Notes under the pieces: model-generated
Seen by the model: the letters and a program-made list of their open reading frames with translations, nothing else
The model's database searches: none
What the model was told of the DNA's origin: nothing
Program-made: the position numbers and the translations under genes
Shown: positions 21,686 to 34,234 of the stretch, in pieces
Layout of the letters: every line of letters starts with the position of its first letter
Numbering within the stretch: position 1 is the first letter of the stretch
Assembly: GCA_014218235.1 (NCBI GenBank)
Contig: CM024766.1
Location: 25,889,346 to 25,953,345, forward strand
Direction: 5' to 3'
Length of the DNA stretch: 64,000 bases
Source: Colocasia esculenta
Taxonomy: Eukaryota; Streptophyta; Magnoliopsida; Alismatales; Araceae

Positions 21686-23460
21686 ATGGCAGCTCAAGGT
21701 CACTTCGAGGGTTAGTCCGTCAATAGACCACCATTGTTCGATGGTGAAGGCTACACCTACTGGAAGACCAGAATGGAATTCTTCCTTCAAGGGCTTGATT
21801 ATCAAATTTGGTCAGTTATAGAAGACGAAGACCTTCTAGTCACTAATGAGAAAGATAAGCGGACAGAAGATGTCAAGAAAAAGATCTCTCTTAATTGCAA
21901 AGCAAAGACCATACTATGTTGCGCTCTTAGCAAGGAGTACAACAGGATCTCAGCTTGCAAATCCGCAATGGAGATGTGGGAGAAGCTGAGGATCACGTAT
22001 GAAGGCACATATAAAGTGAAAGAGACAAGAATAGACATCTTGGTGACTCAGTATGAGAGATTCCAGATGAAGTCAGGAGAGTCAATCAACAAATGTATAG
22101 CAGATTTACTGTCATCACAAATGGGTTAGCTGGTTTTGGAAAAAGTTATGAAATGGGAGATATGGTAAGAAAGATCCTAAGATCCCTACCAGCCTCGTGG
22201 ACTCCAAAAGTGACAACAATAGAAGAGGCGAACGACTTAAAGAGAATGTCATTGGAGAAACTCATTGGGTCACTAATGGCCCATGAAATAAATATGGAGA
22301 GGCTCGGAGAGTCCTCAAGCAAGAAAAAGCATAGCAATGCACTAAAGGCTATAGAAGGTAGCTCTGAGGAAGAATCTGAGGAAGAAGTCAGCAATGAAAG
22401 CAGTGAAGATGAAGAAGCACGTCTATCCAGAAGACTATAGCGCATTTTAGCTAAGAAAAGGTACAAATCTGGAAGAAGACAGCTCAAGAAAGGAAAAGAT
22501 TTCAGAAAACCTGAAGGGAAAGAGTTTAAGAAGACTGAACCTATATGTTACGAATATAAAAAACCCAGACACATCAAAGCAGAATGTCCGAAGCTGAAGA
22601 AGACCGAATTTAGAAAGAAGGACAGTTCAAAGAAGCTCAGAAAATACAAAAGGAAAGCCATGGCAGCAGCTTGGGACAATAACAGCAACTCAGACAGTGA
22701 GTCAAGCTCAAGAGAAGAGGAAGAAGAAAAGGCCAACTTGGCCTTCATGACAAATATCGAAGACAAGGTAACCTCTGACTCATCATTCAATTCTTGCAAC
22801 GAATCTGATTCTGATAGTTTAGAGGATGCCTTCAATGAGTTGTATAGTAAATATAAAGATGTTTGTAAACTACTAAAAAATACTAAGAAAAATCATGCTT
22901 ATTTAGAAAACACTAATTCATATCTAAGATCCGAAAATGAGTAATTAGAAAAACAAGTTTCTGAACTAAAAAGAAGAAATGAATTATTGTGTGAAGATTT
23001 ATAAGATAAAAATAATCAAATACCTAATCTGGAAAACCAAGAAACTGTAAGCAAACTAAATCAAGAAATTAACACATTAACAAAAGAAAAAGAACAGTTA
23101 TCCAGTACATTAGAAAAAATCACTAATGGAAAAACAACATTAATACTAAAAGGTGCTAGAAGGTCAGGGGAAAATAAATATGGCTTAGGATACACCCCTC
23201 CTAATAATGAGGAAATAATAGTACATCCGAAAATATATCCAACACATAAGTTTGTAGACAAACAAGACACTGCATACAAGTCTAACTTTAAATATATTCA
23301 AACTGAAAAAATAAGTAAAACATCTTGTTGTAGCCACTGTAACAAATTAGGTCATATTAAAATAACATGTCCAACTAAACACATAAAATCAATAATTAAA
23401 AGGAAAAATGAGGAAACTAACCAGCAGGGACCCAAAAGAACTTGGGTACCTAAAGTTTAG
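21686..23460 (+). pseudogene. SIRE-type gag, broken
   Basis: The ATG at 21686 (MAAQGHFEG) is followed by the copia gag start motif (FDGEGYTYWKTRMEFFLQ). Later parts are a capsid-like helical region, a Ser/Glu-rich acidic block, a degenerate zinc knuckle (CYEYKKPRHIKAEC, second Cys replaced by Tyr), a long Lys/Glu/Asn coiled coil and a second, intact knuckle (CSHCNKLGHIKITC). Gag forms the virus-like particle. Disruptions are an early TAG, a frameshift near 22115, a TAG at 22438-22440, a TAA at 22942-22944 and a TAA in the coiled coil. Most are explained as Gln codons changed by C-to-T. The length fits a large SIRE gag. Confidence 0.8.
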
Positions 23461-23489
23461 AGTTTTCATTGTAGGGAAGTCTTCGAGCA

Positions 23490-26400
23490 TCTAAGTGGTA
23501 CCTAGACAGTGGGTGCTTAAGGCACATGATAGGGAAAAGAAAACTGTTTTCCCACCTTAAAGTTGAAGAAGGCACAGTAACGTATGGCGACAATGGAAAA
23601 GGGACAGTGATAGGTTGCGGATTAGTTGGCAGTCAAGGAAAAATCCTTATAGAAGACGTACTTTGTGTAAAAGGACTCAAGCACAACTTGATAAGCATCA
23701 GCCAACTGTGTGACAAAGGCCATCAAATCAAATTTCATGAGTCAAGATGTAGTATCATGAAGGATGGTGTAACAGTGTTTGAATCCTGCAGAGAGAAGAA
23801 TCTATATGTACTTCATCTAGAAGAGTTGAAAGATCAGGATGTGTGCCTTGCAGCAAGCAAACATCATTCAGTTGAGATTTGGCACAAAAGATTAGGCCAC
23901 TGTAGCTTGGATGGGATCAGAAAGCTAATCAAGAGAAATCTAGTGGAAGGACTACCCAAAGTAAGCACAAGAATGGATGGCGTCTGTAAACCGTGTGCAA
24001 AAGGAAAGCACACTAAATCATCCTTCAAATCAAAGACAATGGTAACAACCTCAAAACCCTTGGAATTATTGCATATGGATCTATTTGGGCCGATGAGAAC
24101 CACAAGTCTTGGAGGAAAGAATTTTGGTTTTGTGATTGTAGATGACTATTCCAGATTCACATGGGTATCTTTCCTGGAGCACAAAGATGACACCTTTGAT
24201 AGCTTTGTTAAGTTCAGTAAGAAAGTCCAGAAGGATAAGAAGTTCAGCATTGTCAGCATTCGATCGGATCATGGAGGAGAGTTTCAGAATGAAAGATTTG
24301 CTGAGTTTTGTGATGATCAAGGAATAGAGCACAATTTCTCAGCACCAAGGACACCACAGCAAAATGAAGTTGCTGAGAGAAAGAACAAAACCTTATTGGA
24401 TATGACCAGAACTATGTTATCAGAATACAACCTACCAAGGTACTTCTGGGCCGAAGCCATCAACACTGATTGCTACATAATCAATAGAGTAATGATCAGA
24501 TCAATCTTAAAGAAGACAACGTATGAGTTATTCAAGCAGAAGAAACCAAAGATCAGTCGCTTCAGAACCTTCGGATGTCCATGCTTCATCCATAATAACG
24601 ACAAAGGGGATATTGGTAAGCTAGACTCCAAATCCGATGAAGGTATATTTATGGGGTATGCTTGTAAACCCAAAGCATATAGAGTATTTAATAAGCAAAG
24701 TTTGTTAATTGAGCAAATAGTACATGTTATCTTTGATGAAACTAACCCTTCCTTAAGAAAGGAAGTAGATATGATATTAATGATGCAGATGATTTCTCCA
24801 AGAAATTAAAGAATACATCTATCAAGGATAGGGAAGATCCACCCTTGGAAGAACTAAAACAAAGAGATATATCTCATGATGATCTTCCAAAGGAATGGAG
24901 ATATAAGAAGGATCACCCGTTGGATAACATTATTAGAGATCCATCGGTTGGGGTAAGAACCAGAGGTAATGTAATTCCCTATGATTATTTAGCTTTTGTA
25001 TCTCAAATAGAGCCTAAGATAGTCAATGAAGCACTGTTTGATGAATCTTGGATATTAGCCATGCAAGATGAACTTAATCAGTTCAAGAGACACCAAGTTT
25101 GGTCCCTTATTCCGAGACCATCAGATCATCCTATGATTGACAACAAATGGGTGTTCAGAAACAAATTGGATGAAGGTGGTGTGACCACTAGAAATAAGGC
25201 CAGACTGGTAGCTCAAGGCTATTCCTAATAGGAAGGCATAGATTTCGATGAAACCTATGCACCAGTGGCTAGACTTGAGGCAATTACAATTTTACTTACT
25301 TATGCATCAGCACTGGATTTAAAACTTTTTCAAATGGATGTAAAATCTGCTTTTCTAAATGGTTATATAAAGGAGGAAGTTTATGTAGAACAACCTCCTG
25401 TCTTTGATGATATAGATTTTCCAAATCATGTCTTTAAGTTGCATAAAATATTGTATGGTTTAAAGCAAGCACCTAGAGCATGGTATGAGAGGTTAAGTGC
25501 ATTTTTATTAAACCATGGTTTTATCAGAGGTCAAGTAGATAGCATATTATTTATTAAGTCTAAAATCAAAAATGTATTGCTTGTACAAATCCATGTAGAT
25601 GTTATAATATTTGGTTCTACTGATGAATCTCTTTGCAAGTATTTTGAAAAGCTTATGCATGGAGAATTTGAAATGAGCATGATGGGGGAGCTCAACTACT
25701 TCCTCGGATTTCAAATCAAGCAAGGAAAGGAAGGTACACATATTTGTCAAGCCATGTACACCAAAGAACTACTAAAGAAGTTTGGATTTGAAAATGCCAA
25801 GCCACTGTCAACACCAATGAGCACATCTACAAGGCTAGACAGTGACAAGGACAGTAAGAAAGTAGACCAAAAGCTCTACAGAGGTATGATAGGTTCATTA
25901 CTTTATTTGACATCTAGTAGAACTGATATATTATTTAGTATATGCATGTGTGCTAGGTATCAGGCTGATCCTAAAGAGTCTCATTTAATTTCTGTCAAAA
26001 AGATTTTTAGATATTTAGCTAGAACTAATGATCTAGGATTATGGTATCCAAAATCATACGAAATAAATTTAGTAGGTTATTCTGATGCTGACTATGCTGG
26101 ATGTAAAATAGATAGAAAAAGCACCAGTGGTTGTTGTCAATTTCTTGCAGGATGTCTGATTTCATGGTCTTCCAAGAAACAAAATTCAGTAGCACTGTCA
26201 ACAGCTGAAGCTGAGTACGTGGCTGCTGGAAGCTGTTCCACACAACTCCTATGGATTAAGCAGCAACTTGAGGATTATGGATTACACATCAAGACAATTT
26301 CTTTGCTATGCGACAACACCAGTGCGATTAATCTCACCAAAAATCCAGTTCAGCACTCAAGGATAAAGCATATAGAGGTTAGATATCATTTTATTCTAGA

Positions 26401-26533
26401 TTATGTAGCTAATGGGAATATAGTTATTTCTTTTATAGATACCAAAAATTAGTTAGCAGATATCTTCACAAAGGCCTTACCTGAAGAGAGATTTACGTCT
26501 CTTAGAAGGGAATTAGACATGTGTAAATTGTGA
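23490..26533 (+). pseudogene. SIRE-type pol: protease, integrase, RT, RNase H
   Basis: Protease has an intact Asp-Ser-Gly (23505-23513). Integrase has an H-H-C-C zinc region (HKRLGHCSLDG...CKPCAKGKH) and the core around DDYSRFTW and HGGEFQNERF. RT has FQMDVKSAFLNG and YGLKQAPRAWYERL, but the catalytic YVDD is HVDV (about 25591-25602). RNase H has DADYAGCKIDRKSTSG and STAEAEYVAAG. The frame breaks at 24809 and there are stops at 25226-25231 and 26450-26452, both at positions where copia proteins usually have Gln. The pol polyprotein would cleave itself, copy the RNA and integrate the DNA. With the altered active site and stops this copy cannot act. Confidence 0.9.
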
Positions 26534-26941
26534 TAGATTTGTCTGTATATAACTGAAACAACAATAATTTTAGAATAACAATTATTCTCTCCCCGAAAAT
26601 TAAGCAAATTCCTTAAAGTTGTTTGCACCATAAATATCTTTGACAGTTTGCTATTTTAAAAGTTTTTATTTATCTCGAACCCATCTAATTTGTCGTTTTC
26701 TATGATTAATGCTCCGTTGCCTCAAAAGAAACTTTGTCTATCTCTAAAATCCTGAAATTTGTGTCACAACGATTCACCTCCCTCTCTCTTCTTGTACGAC
26801 TTGCCTGAAATGATAACCCTATCGTCTCCGACATTGACTCTGTGAGATTTCAAAGCATCCGTCTCTTCCTGCGAAAATTTTTTGAGGGATTTTGCTCCAA
26901 TCCTCTTCACGATCTTCCAGAACCCTCTCTTGTTCAAATCC

Positions 26942-29900
26942 ATGGCCGTTTCTGGAGTTTCCGGCATCGTCGGGGGCTATAGCACTGCTTTCCTCACAGT
27001 AGAGTAGCAAGAAAGGTTTGCAACCGTGAAGACGACGCTTTGCGGCAACAAGGCAGTGGACATGGCTGATTTGGAAAAGAATGGAATGCACAGTGTGGTG
27101 GCAGCTATTCAGAGGATGAAGTGGTCGAAGATGGTAACTTTTTCTGAAGTAAGTTATCCAGATCTTCTTAAAGCCTTCTATGTGTGTTTGAAATCTGAAG
27201 AAGATGGATCCTTGACCTCCACAGTCAAAGGTACCCCTATTCTCATTACATATGACTTGCTGGCAAGTTTGTTTGGAGTGTCTACCGTCGGTCACAACGG
27301 GGTAAACACAGTAGATATTCATACCAAGGGTTTGGGGATTATTGGTCCTGAGTACAAGCTGAAGGACGGTAAAATTCACATCAACCAGTTAAATGCTTTC
27401 AATCGAATTCTTCATTTCATAGTTTTCCAGATTCTAGTTCCCAGAAGTGCTACCTTCTCCTCATGTCCGAAAGCAGACTCAAATATCATGTTCTAGGTGA
27501 TTCAGAACTAAGAAATCAACATGGCTGAAGTCATTATTGAGAGGATGAAACTTGCATCGGCTGTAATATGGGACAAGAAGAACAAGCTCAAAATGTCCCT
27601 TCCTTATGCTCATCTTTTGACAAAGATTTTCCAACACTACCGAAAAGATGGGGCAGTACATCAGAGGCAGGAATTTAAAGAAAAGTGGTTTCACTTTGGT
27701 TGCTGGAGTTTGGACCAAAACTTCAGTAGTAGAGGGCGAAGCTATTATCGAAGAAGCCCAAGAAGTCCAAGAAGTGGCAGCTCAGGCAGAAGTCGTAGCA
27801 GCGGATCCAGCTGTTCAAGTTCAGCAAGAGGAAGTCAAGGTAGAAATACCAGTAGTCCAAGCAGCAGCTACAGCAGCAGAGATCAGTATTGAAGATCAGG
27901 TAGCCAGTGGAAGCAGAATTGAGGACATTCCTCTAGAGCATATTGAGCCAGTTGGGCAGGTTGAAGAGGTTGTCACCCCCACCTCAATGGTAGCATCAGT
28001 CCTTCGAGGTGTGCTGGACTCTATAACCAGCACTCAGGGGAAGCCCAAAATGGTTTATGATCAAGTTGCTTAGGTTGTGGCATCAGGCCACAATGAGGAT
28101 GTCTTGATGGAGGATGCTCTTAGTCAGGGGGAGCATGTTGCTGAGAAGGAAGCAGAGCTTCAGGGGAGCACACTGCTAGCCCTCATGTTGATCAATTTCA
28201 AGAAGGTGTTGTGGAGAGCACCTCTGATGACAAAATGTTGAAAATATGGAGCCCGTTGCTAGGGCAAGTGACAGAGGGAAAGAGGTAGCTCATGAGATCC
28301 CTCTCATCACCAGGAAGCCACATCGAAGGCTGAGGAGAAGAAACTAAAGATCAATATGAAGCACATCATTGACAGACTGGATGAACAAGGTAAAATTCTT
28401 TGCTCTATGCAATCTGATATTGCCTCTATTTTCATAAGCCAGAACACTGCATCTAAGGAAATGGGCATGGTCAGAAATGTCGTCAGGTGGGTGAGAAGTG
28501 AGCTTAGCAGCATCAAGGATTCATTGTCTGCTATTTTAGACCTTTTGAGGGCGCAATCCACTTCTGCCCCTCAAGCTCCTTCTCCTGCACCTCCTGCCAT
28601 TGGCTCAGGGCCATCATGGCAAAGGTAGTCAGATGAAGATACTCGGCCATCAGGGCCAGAGAATGTTGAGAAGTCAGGGCCATCAGGGCCAAATTCTGTA
28701 GAACCAGCAGGGCCATCTGGGCCAAAGTTGTTGAAGTTGTGGCTGAATCAGGGCCATCAGGGCCAGTTAAGGATGCATCTGAGCCACCCAGGCCAGTGGA
28801 TTCAAAGGCTGCTTCTGGTAGTGCTCAAGTTCAGGCTGTAGCCTCAGAGCCCCCTAGCTCTTCCCCTCTTCCAACTCCAACACCTGCTTCTCCACCATCC
28901 TCCTCCACTGCACCTCCAACACCTACTACCTTCAAACAACCCCTTCCTAGAAACACTTCATCTCCTACACCATTTCTTTCAGAATCCTCATCATCTCCTA
29001 CTTCATCAACTTTTATTCCTCCTCCTCCTTTAGTTGAGGTTCCTTCAGCCTTCTCATCTGCTAGAGCCTCTTCCTCTGGTCCCTCCTCTGCTGGACCATC
29101 CATTCCACCTCCTTCCACCCCTCATTCCTTCCATCACCCTCCTACTCCTCCCTCCTTTATAACTATTATTCTAGAAAGTGCTCAAATTGATGCCCCCTTC
29201 CTCAGGGCCATCAAAGATGAATTTGAAGAAGCTATTCTCCATTCAGTTTTGAAAGTTAGTACTCATATTCATAGGATAGGCTCCTCTAGCCCTGTCCCTA
29301 AGAAAAGAAGACTTACTTCCACTCATTCTATTTCTTCTGAACCTTGTTTTCCACCCCTTTGGTTTTCTCTTACTGTCGAAAATAAAAACAAACCCCTCTA
29401 TCGAGAATTCCTTTAGAGAACCACCTTTGCCACAATTTTTGGACTTCCACACCTAAATCTAACCGACCATCTAAATATCATTCTTCCTTTCACCTCTCTA
29501 TCCAAAGCTGAAAAATCTAAAATCTTTTCCATGGCTGAAGCAAAATCTGAAGAGGAATGGGCTCGGGGCCACAAGACCCTGTACAATAAATTTCTGCTCG
29601 CCAGGTCAGCCAGATTCCCTCCACGGGATCACTCCATGACTCTCTCCGAGTGGTTCCAGATTCTTCACAAGGACACCTGGGCTACCTTTGTTCAAAAAGA
29701 GATCAAGTTAATCAGGTATTTTCAGATGTTCAACGACTACCGCTATCTACATAATCTGCCTGAAGTTCAACTTGGCCAGTTTCGGCAGGCCATCTCCAAT
29801 CTTGGATCTCCTGTGGTAGTCTCCTCCTCCATTCAAGTGGATTTTGACACTTTGCCATTACCTGATGTAGTATTTCTCCCTCCTCTTCATTATCTAGTTA

Positions 29901-30570
29901 TGGACTCCGTTGTTGGCTCCATCATTTTTGAGTGCTTTGCCAGAGTCATGGGGAGAATACATGTGCAGAAGGGCAATCTAGCTGCCTTCCATAGATTTTT
30001 GTTCAGAGAGTACCATCAGGGCCATATAAACACAGATGTTCTTGCCCCTCTCTTGTCCGAATGGAGAGGTTATCTCCAGCAGAATGGGCCATATTTTACC
30101 CTCTGTCTGCTCAGCAGCTTGAAGATCTCAACGCCTCTCAAACCTGAGCAAATAAGCTTCCTATTTCAGCTGTTGAATTGCTTGACATGAACTCCATTCA
30201 CCTTGTTCGAGATCCATTTGCTCACTTAGTTGAGAGATACAAGGTTTATGTTGCCATGAGAATAGAACTGAAGTAGAAGCAGATCTTTCATCCTGTCTCA
30301 ATTGATCAGTTCCTCTCGCGCACAAATTTTGGAAAAACTAGCTTTTACAAATTTTCACTTGATCTAGATAGCTATGCCATGTTCTTAGAAGAGCAGCGGG
30401 TGCTTCACCTCCAGAGGATGGTTCCTGACATGGGGCCTTCCTACTCCATCGTCTGCGAGGTCTTTAGGCAGTATTTTGAAGAGCAGGAACTTAAGGCTTG
30501 GGAAGTCATTTCTCACCATGCCTCTCTTCTGTCTCCTGCCTTCTACCTTCCTGTACCCTCTCAAGAGTAA
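26942..30570 (+). pseudogene. Env-like third coding region of the SIRE-type element
   Basis: It starts at an ATG (MAVSGVSGIVGG) about 400 bases after pol. 27026-27496 encodes a globular part (DLEKNGMHSVVAAIQRMKW, LLASLFGVSTVG, HINQLNAFNRILHFIVFQIL) that resembles what is annotated as the 'putative plant transposon protein' domain in similar elements. A Glu/Val-rich segment, a coiled-coil-like segment (28356-28510) and a long Pro/Ser-rich segment (28800-29140) follow, then a second helical part (29531-30190) ending VPSQE and TAA. It is broken by several stops and frameshifts. The 'envelope' label for SIRE elements is historical. I see no convincing signal peptide or membrane anchor, so the role is unknown. 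Confidence 0.65.
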
Positions 30571-30756
30571 TACATATACTTTCTCTTTACTCTCTTATTT
30601 ACCATTTCTCTTTCCGTCTTTGTCTCATTAGTTTATCTTTTTACTTAATGACAAAAAGGGGGAGAAAAATAACCATTCTGAAATACATTTCTCATTCCGC
30701 AAAATTACTCAGACTATTTCAGAACCTTTATGTTTATGTTAAGTTTTGTCATCACC

Positions 30757-30770
30757 AAAAAGGGGGAGAT
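30757..30770 (+). other. Polypurine tract of the SIRE-type element
   Basis: AAAAAGGGGGAGAT lies directly before the 3' LTR. A second AAAAAGGGGGAGAAA lies about 100 bases upstream (30654-30668). Purine runs of this kind prime plus-strand DNA synthesis. Confidence 0.85.
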
Positions 30771-31355
30771 TGATGATCAGTTCATCCCCATAAAATTTCA
30801 TGAATTATATATTTATTTTGGTGATTAATAAAATCCAGTAAAGATTTTTCTAACAAGTTTTATGAAGCTTAGTCACAGGAATTAAGTCAAGCAAAATCAA
30901 GAAAATTCTGTAAGTAATTCTTACACTATATCTTTTAGAGTTCAGAGCATATAATTTTTCTAAGTACACATCGACTTGCCTTGTAGAACAACGATTTCTA
31001 TCATAGCATAATGATTTCATAAGTTGTGTTAACGATTGCATAGTATAACGATTTCATAAGAATTTGCAGAGCATAATGATTTCATATGTATCATATCGAT
31101 TTCGGGTTTATAACGATTTGCTCTCACAACGATTCGATAAATGAATATAACGATTTGATCATCGTAACGATTTGTTAAGTGAGAATAACGATTTGCTCTC
31201 ACAATGATTCGATAAGTGAATATAATGATTTGATCTTCGTAATGATTTGTTAAGTGAGAACAACGATTTTCTCTCACAACGATTCGATAAGTGAATATAA
31301 AGATTTGATCTTCGTAACGATTTGTTAAGTGAGAACAACGATTTTCTCTCACAAC
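30771..31355 (+). repeat. 3' LTR of the SIRE-type element, truncated
   Basis: It matches the first about 585 bases of the 5' LTR, including the start of the AACGATT array (from 30978). It breaks off inside the array at TCTCACAAC, so there is no promoter or LTR end. Confidence 0.85.
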
Positions 31356-31915
31356 AAGTCTTATCCAATAAGCCTTATTTAACCCATTATTGACCTATTG
31401 GGTAAGACCCAATAAGTCTTGATAAGGATCCATTAATGGAGCAACCAGGATCATGCCACCTCACCCCTTTTAGAAGGACACCTCATCATCATTAGCCATG
31501 ATAACATTGTGTGGTGTCCTTGTGAGGTGTCCCTTGTCATGATTACATGACGAGGTGTCCCTATGAGATGTCCCTCTTGTCATCATGACATTGTGTGGTG
31601 TCCCCTGTCATGATTACATGACGAGGTGTCCTTATGAGGTATCCCTCTTGTCATCATGACATAACGAGATATCCCTGTGAGGTGTCTCCTATCATGATTA
31701 CATGATGAGGTGTTCCTCTTGTCATCATGACATGACCAGGTGTCCCTTGTCATCATGACATGATGAGGTGTCCTTGATGAGATGTCCTTTAGGCTCTCTA
31801 TAAATAGAAGGGGTTCTCTTTGAAGTTCATGGGCTAGAGCTTGAGAGGAGAAACCACCTTCTTCATTCCCCTTCCCATCTCTCCCTCCTGTGCTCTCCCT
31901 AGGCAAGAGGATAAT
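31356..31915 (+). repeat. LTR fragment with GAGGTGTCC array and TATA box
   Basis: It starts abruptly after the SIRE LTR break with repeated CCAATAAG/TAAGACCCAATAAG words (31356-31430). The GAGGTGTCC array, TATAAAT (31799-31805) and a pyrimidine-rich leader follow. It ends where a minus-strand gypsy LTR begins at 31916. No coding sequence is present. The element family is not identified. Confidence 0.55.
31440..31798 (+). promoter_or_regulatory. GAGGTGTCC / TCATCATGACAT word array abutting a TATA box
   Basis: About fourteen copies of GAGGTGTCC or near variants (GAGATGTCC, GAGGTATCC, TGGTGTCC) alternate with GTCATCATGACAT or GTCATGATTACATGA. The array ends a few bases before TATAAAT at 31799. 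Confidence 0.8.
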
Positions 31916-33178
31916 TGTAATGACCCAAAAACCTGACCCTCGGCCCAAGCCGAGGACCCGATTTTTTGCGGTCGCCGCCTACGGATCTGGGGACCCAAAA
32001 GGGCTATAATACGAATCTAACAAGCTATGGAACGGAAGTAAACATCAACTACAACTAGGTGCACACACGCACGGAAGAAGAAAGGAGAACGTGTACGCTG
32101 TGTATCGCTCTAGGCATAGTCCCAACACACACACTAGTACAAGTAAAAGCAGGGGATAACAAATCCCTTAGGGGCATACCCCGAGGGTGACGTACAACTG
32201 AGAAAAATGGGGATCATTGCTAACTATGGGGACTTCTACTACTGCCCTGTCTCCTCCGCCTGGCATGCGCCCTGCCGCTGCTGAGAAGTCTCACCTGGGA
32301 AAAAGGAGGGATAAGCTTCACAATAGAAGCTCAGTAGGGACTTCCGATCTCCTACTGGCTCTAACAAGCAGAAGAATATATATAATCAATTTAAATAACA
32401 ACATTTATATCTTCTACCTATGAACGGAAGTGCAGAAGCAAAACTACTAACTAGCAACGGTACGTGAATACAACACGATCGGAAACTCCGTACGACTGCT
32501 CGTCGTGACCACCACAGGGCTAGAAAACCACAGAAAGGGGAAAAACCTGCTTGGACAAAGAACACTAGCTACGAAAAACACTACCACTAGTCAACGGTCA
32601 GGTGCGGCCGCTGGCGTCTTATCCTCCACCCGGGTCCTGACCCCCCCGTCTCGTCAGAGTGAGGTAGGACACAAAGTACACAACTGTAACTGCCGTAGTC
32701 TAGCCCGACTACGGTCCCACGCCTGGCCTCTCTAAGCGCTTCCGGGGCTGCAAAGAGCGAGGCAGTGAGAAAAGGACTAGCTGAACTGCGTCGAGAAGAA
32801 CTTGAAACTGACCTCGGCATCCCAGTCCTACTACGAGAGCTCTACAAATGACTCGACGCCACTGTCCTAGCCACCATTTTCCCCTCTACTCCAGAGTTCG
32901 CCTACTCGGCTGCCAACTCGAGCACGCTCATAGCCCGTTGTACTCCCTCAACAGGCTCACGAGGATGGGGGTCCAAGGCAATGGTAACAACCTCTCACAC
33001 GGGACAAGCCCTCAAGTGCTAAGCATTAGGCAAACGACTAGTGTAGGACCGTACTAGGGAGACTAGCATAGGTTCTATGAGTAAAATGAAAAACGGAAGC
33101 AGCGGAGCAAGAACAAACCTACCTCTCGGCTGAGGTCAGAACCCCTCAAGCCGTCGCGACGCCCAGCCTTGTTGCGAT
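31916..33178 (-). repeat. Chromovirus LTR fragment (same family as 50158-52490), left part
   Basis: It begins TGTAATGACCCAAAAACC and tracks the 50158 LTR closely (CTCGGCCCAAGC, CGATTTTTTGCGGTCGCCGCC, GGTGCACACACGCACGG). It is interrupted at 33178 by the solo LTR 33179-37418 and resumes at 37424. Confidence 0.85.
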
Positions 33179-33202
33179 TGTTAGACCCCGAATTTTTATT
33201 CT

Positions 33203-33242
<40 letters not shown>

Positions 33243-33984
33243 GAATGGTGTGTTGGGTGTTCGCTTGTTGTGTGCATAGCATGCGTAGTTCATTGTGCCT
33301 ACTATAAGTTTTATACTTCTCTTGAGCATGAGCATGTGCGTATATATATATGTATACATGTATATGATAATTTACGTAGAAGTGAGCAATTAGCTAAATT
33401 AAGAAGTAATATGAATGTTTTTTTTTCTTTTCCAATAATCTTAGACTTAGAATAATTAAGTAATATTATGTATGTATTTTCTAAATATTGAAGAATATTC
33501 TATACTACCTATTTCATGGGTAATGTGTGGATATATGAAGTACGTATGTACATACATATAAGCATGTATATGTACATTATCTTACGCATGTGATACTTAC
33601 CTATCCAATGTTGTAAGGCCCTCGAATTATCCTCTTATTTTGTATGTGTGTGGACTCGCGGTTGTGAGCAAAAAATCATGCGTGCATATGTAGATATCTA
33701 TGTACATATCAGCTGGATGTACTTGCTATGCATGCATATGATAGTTGAAAATGCTGTTCAATTATATGTGTATGTATGTATGTATATATATGTATGATTG
33801 TCTTATGCATGTGGTAATAGTATACCAAATTCTAAATGCATAACATCTTGGTATACTTATGTATGCATTAGTATGTTTAGTGTAGACGTTGTTCATTTGC
33901 ATGGTGTAGTTGATGTATACATTGTACTTAGTACATTGCATGCACATGTAGAGTGCAGGTATGGTTTTCTGCATTGTTTCGTTT

Positions 33985-34095
33985 TCTGGCCGATGAGGAA
34001 GTTAGCGTCATCATGAGCGGATGCCCATTGTGAGTAAATGTCCAAGTCGATGGACGCCTACACATAAGTAAACGGCCAGTTATGTGGACGTCAAT
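33985..34095. promoter_or_regulatory. Word cluster upstream of TATA in the solo LTR
   Basis: GTTAGCGTCATC, ATGGACGCCTAC, GTAAACGGCCAG and GTGGACGTCAAT occur in about 110 bases, ending about 130 bases before TATAAAA (34228). Spacing and position match 3960-4095 of the sister LTR. Confidence 0.65.
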
Positions 34096-34227
34096 ATCTC
34101 TAATTTTCTGTGCGCAACAGAGCGCAAAGAGCACTCATTGGGCCAGGCTTCTGATTGGGGAGATGTCTTCCCAACGGCTCTTACCTATCCCTTCAGCCCC
34201 TACACGAGCCCCTCTTGTCCCTTAGTC

Positions 34228-34234
34228 TATAAAA
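34228..34234 (+). promoter_or_regulatory. LTR TATA box (solo LTR)
   Basis: TATAAAA in the context AGTCTATAAAACACATCC. It is followed at about 34280 by AACCCTAACTGAG, as in the sister LTR. Confidence 0.65.

Larger units (their letters stand above)
19400..31355 (+). mobile_element. SIRE/Maximus-type Ty1/copia element with env-like third region
   Basis: It has a 5' LTR, initiator-Met primer site, long gag with coiled coil, pol in the order protease-integrase-RT-RNase H, a further 3.6-kb coding region, polypurine tract and a truncated 3' LTR. This layout is characteristic of the SIRE lineage. About ten differences are visible by eye in the first 300 bases of the two LTRs, so it is not a recent insertion. 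The 3' LTR stops after about 585 bases, so no right target duplication survives. Confidence 0.85.
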
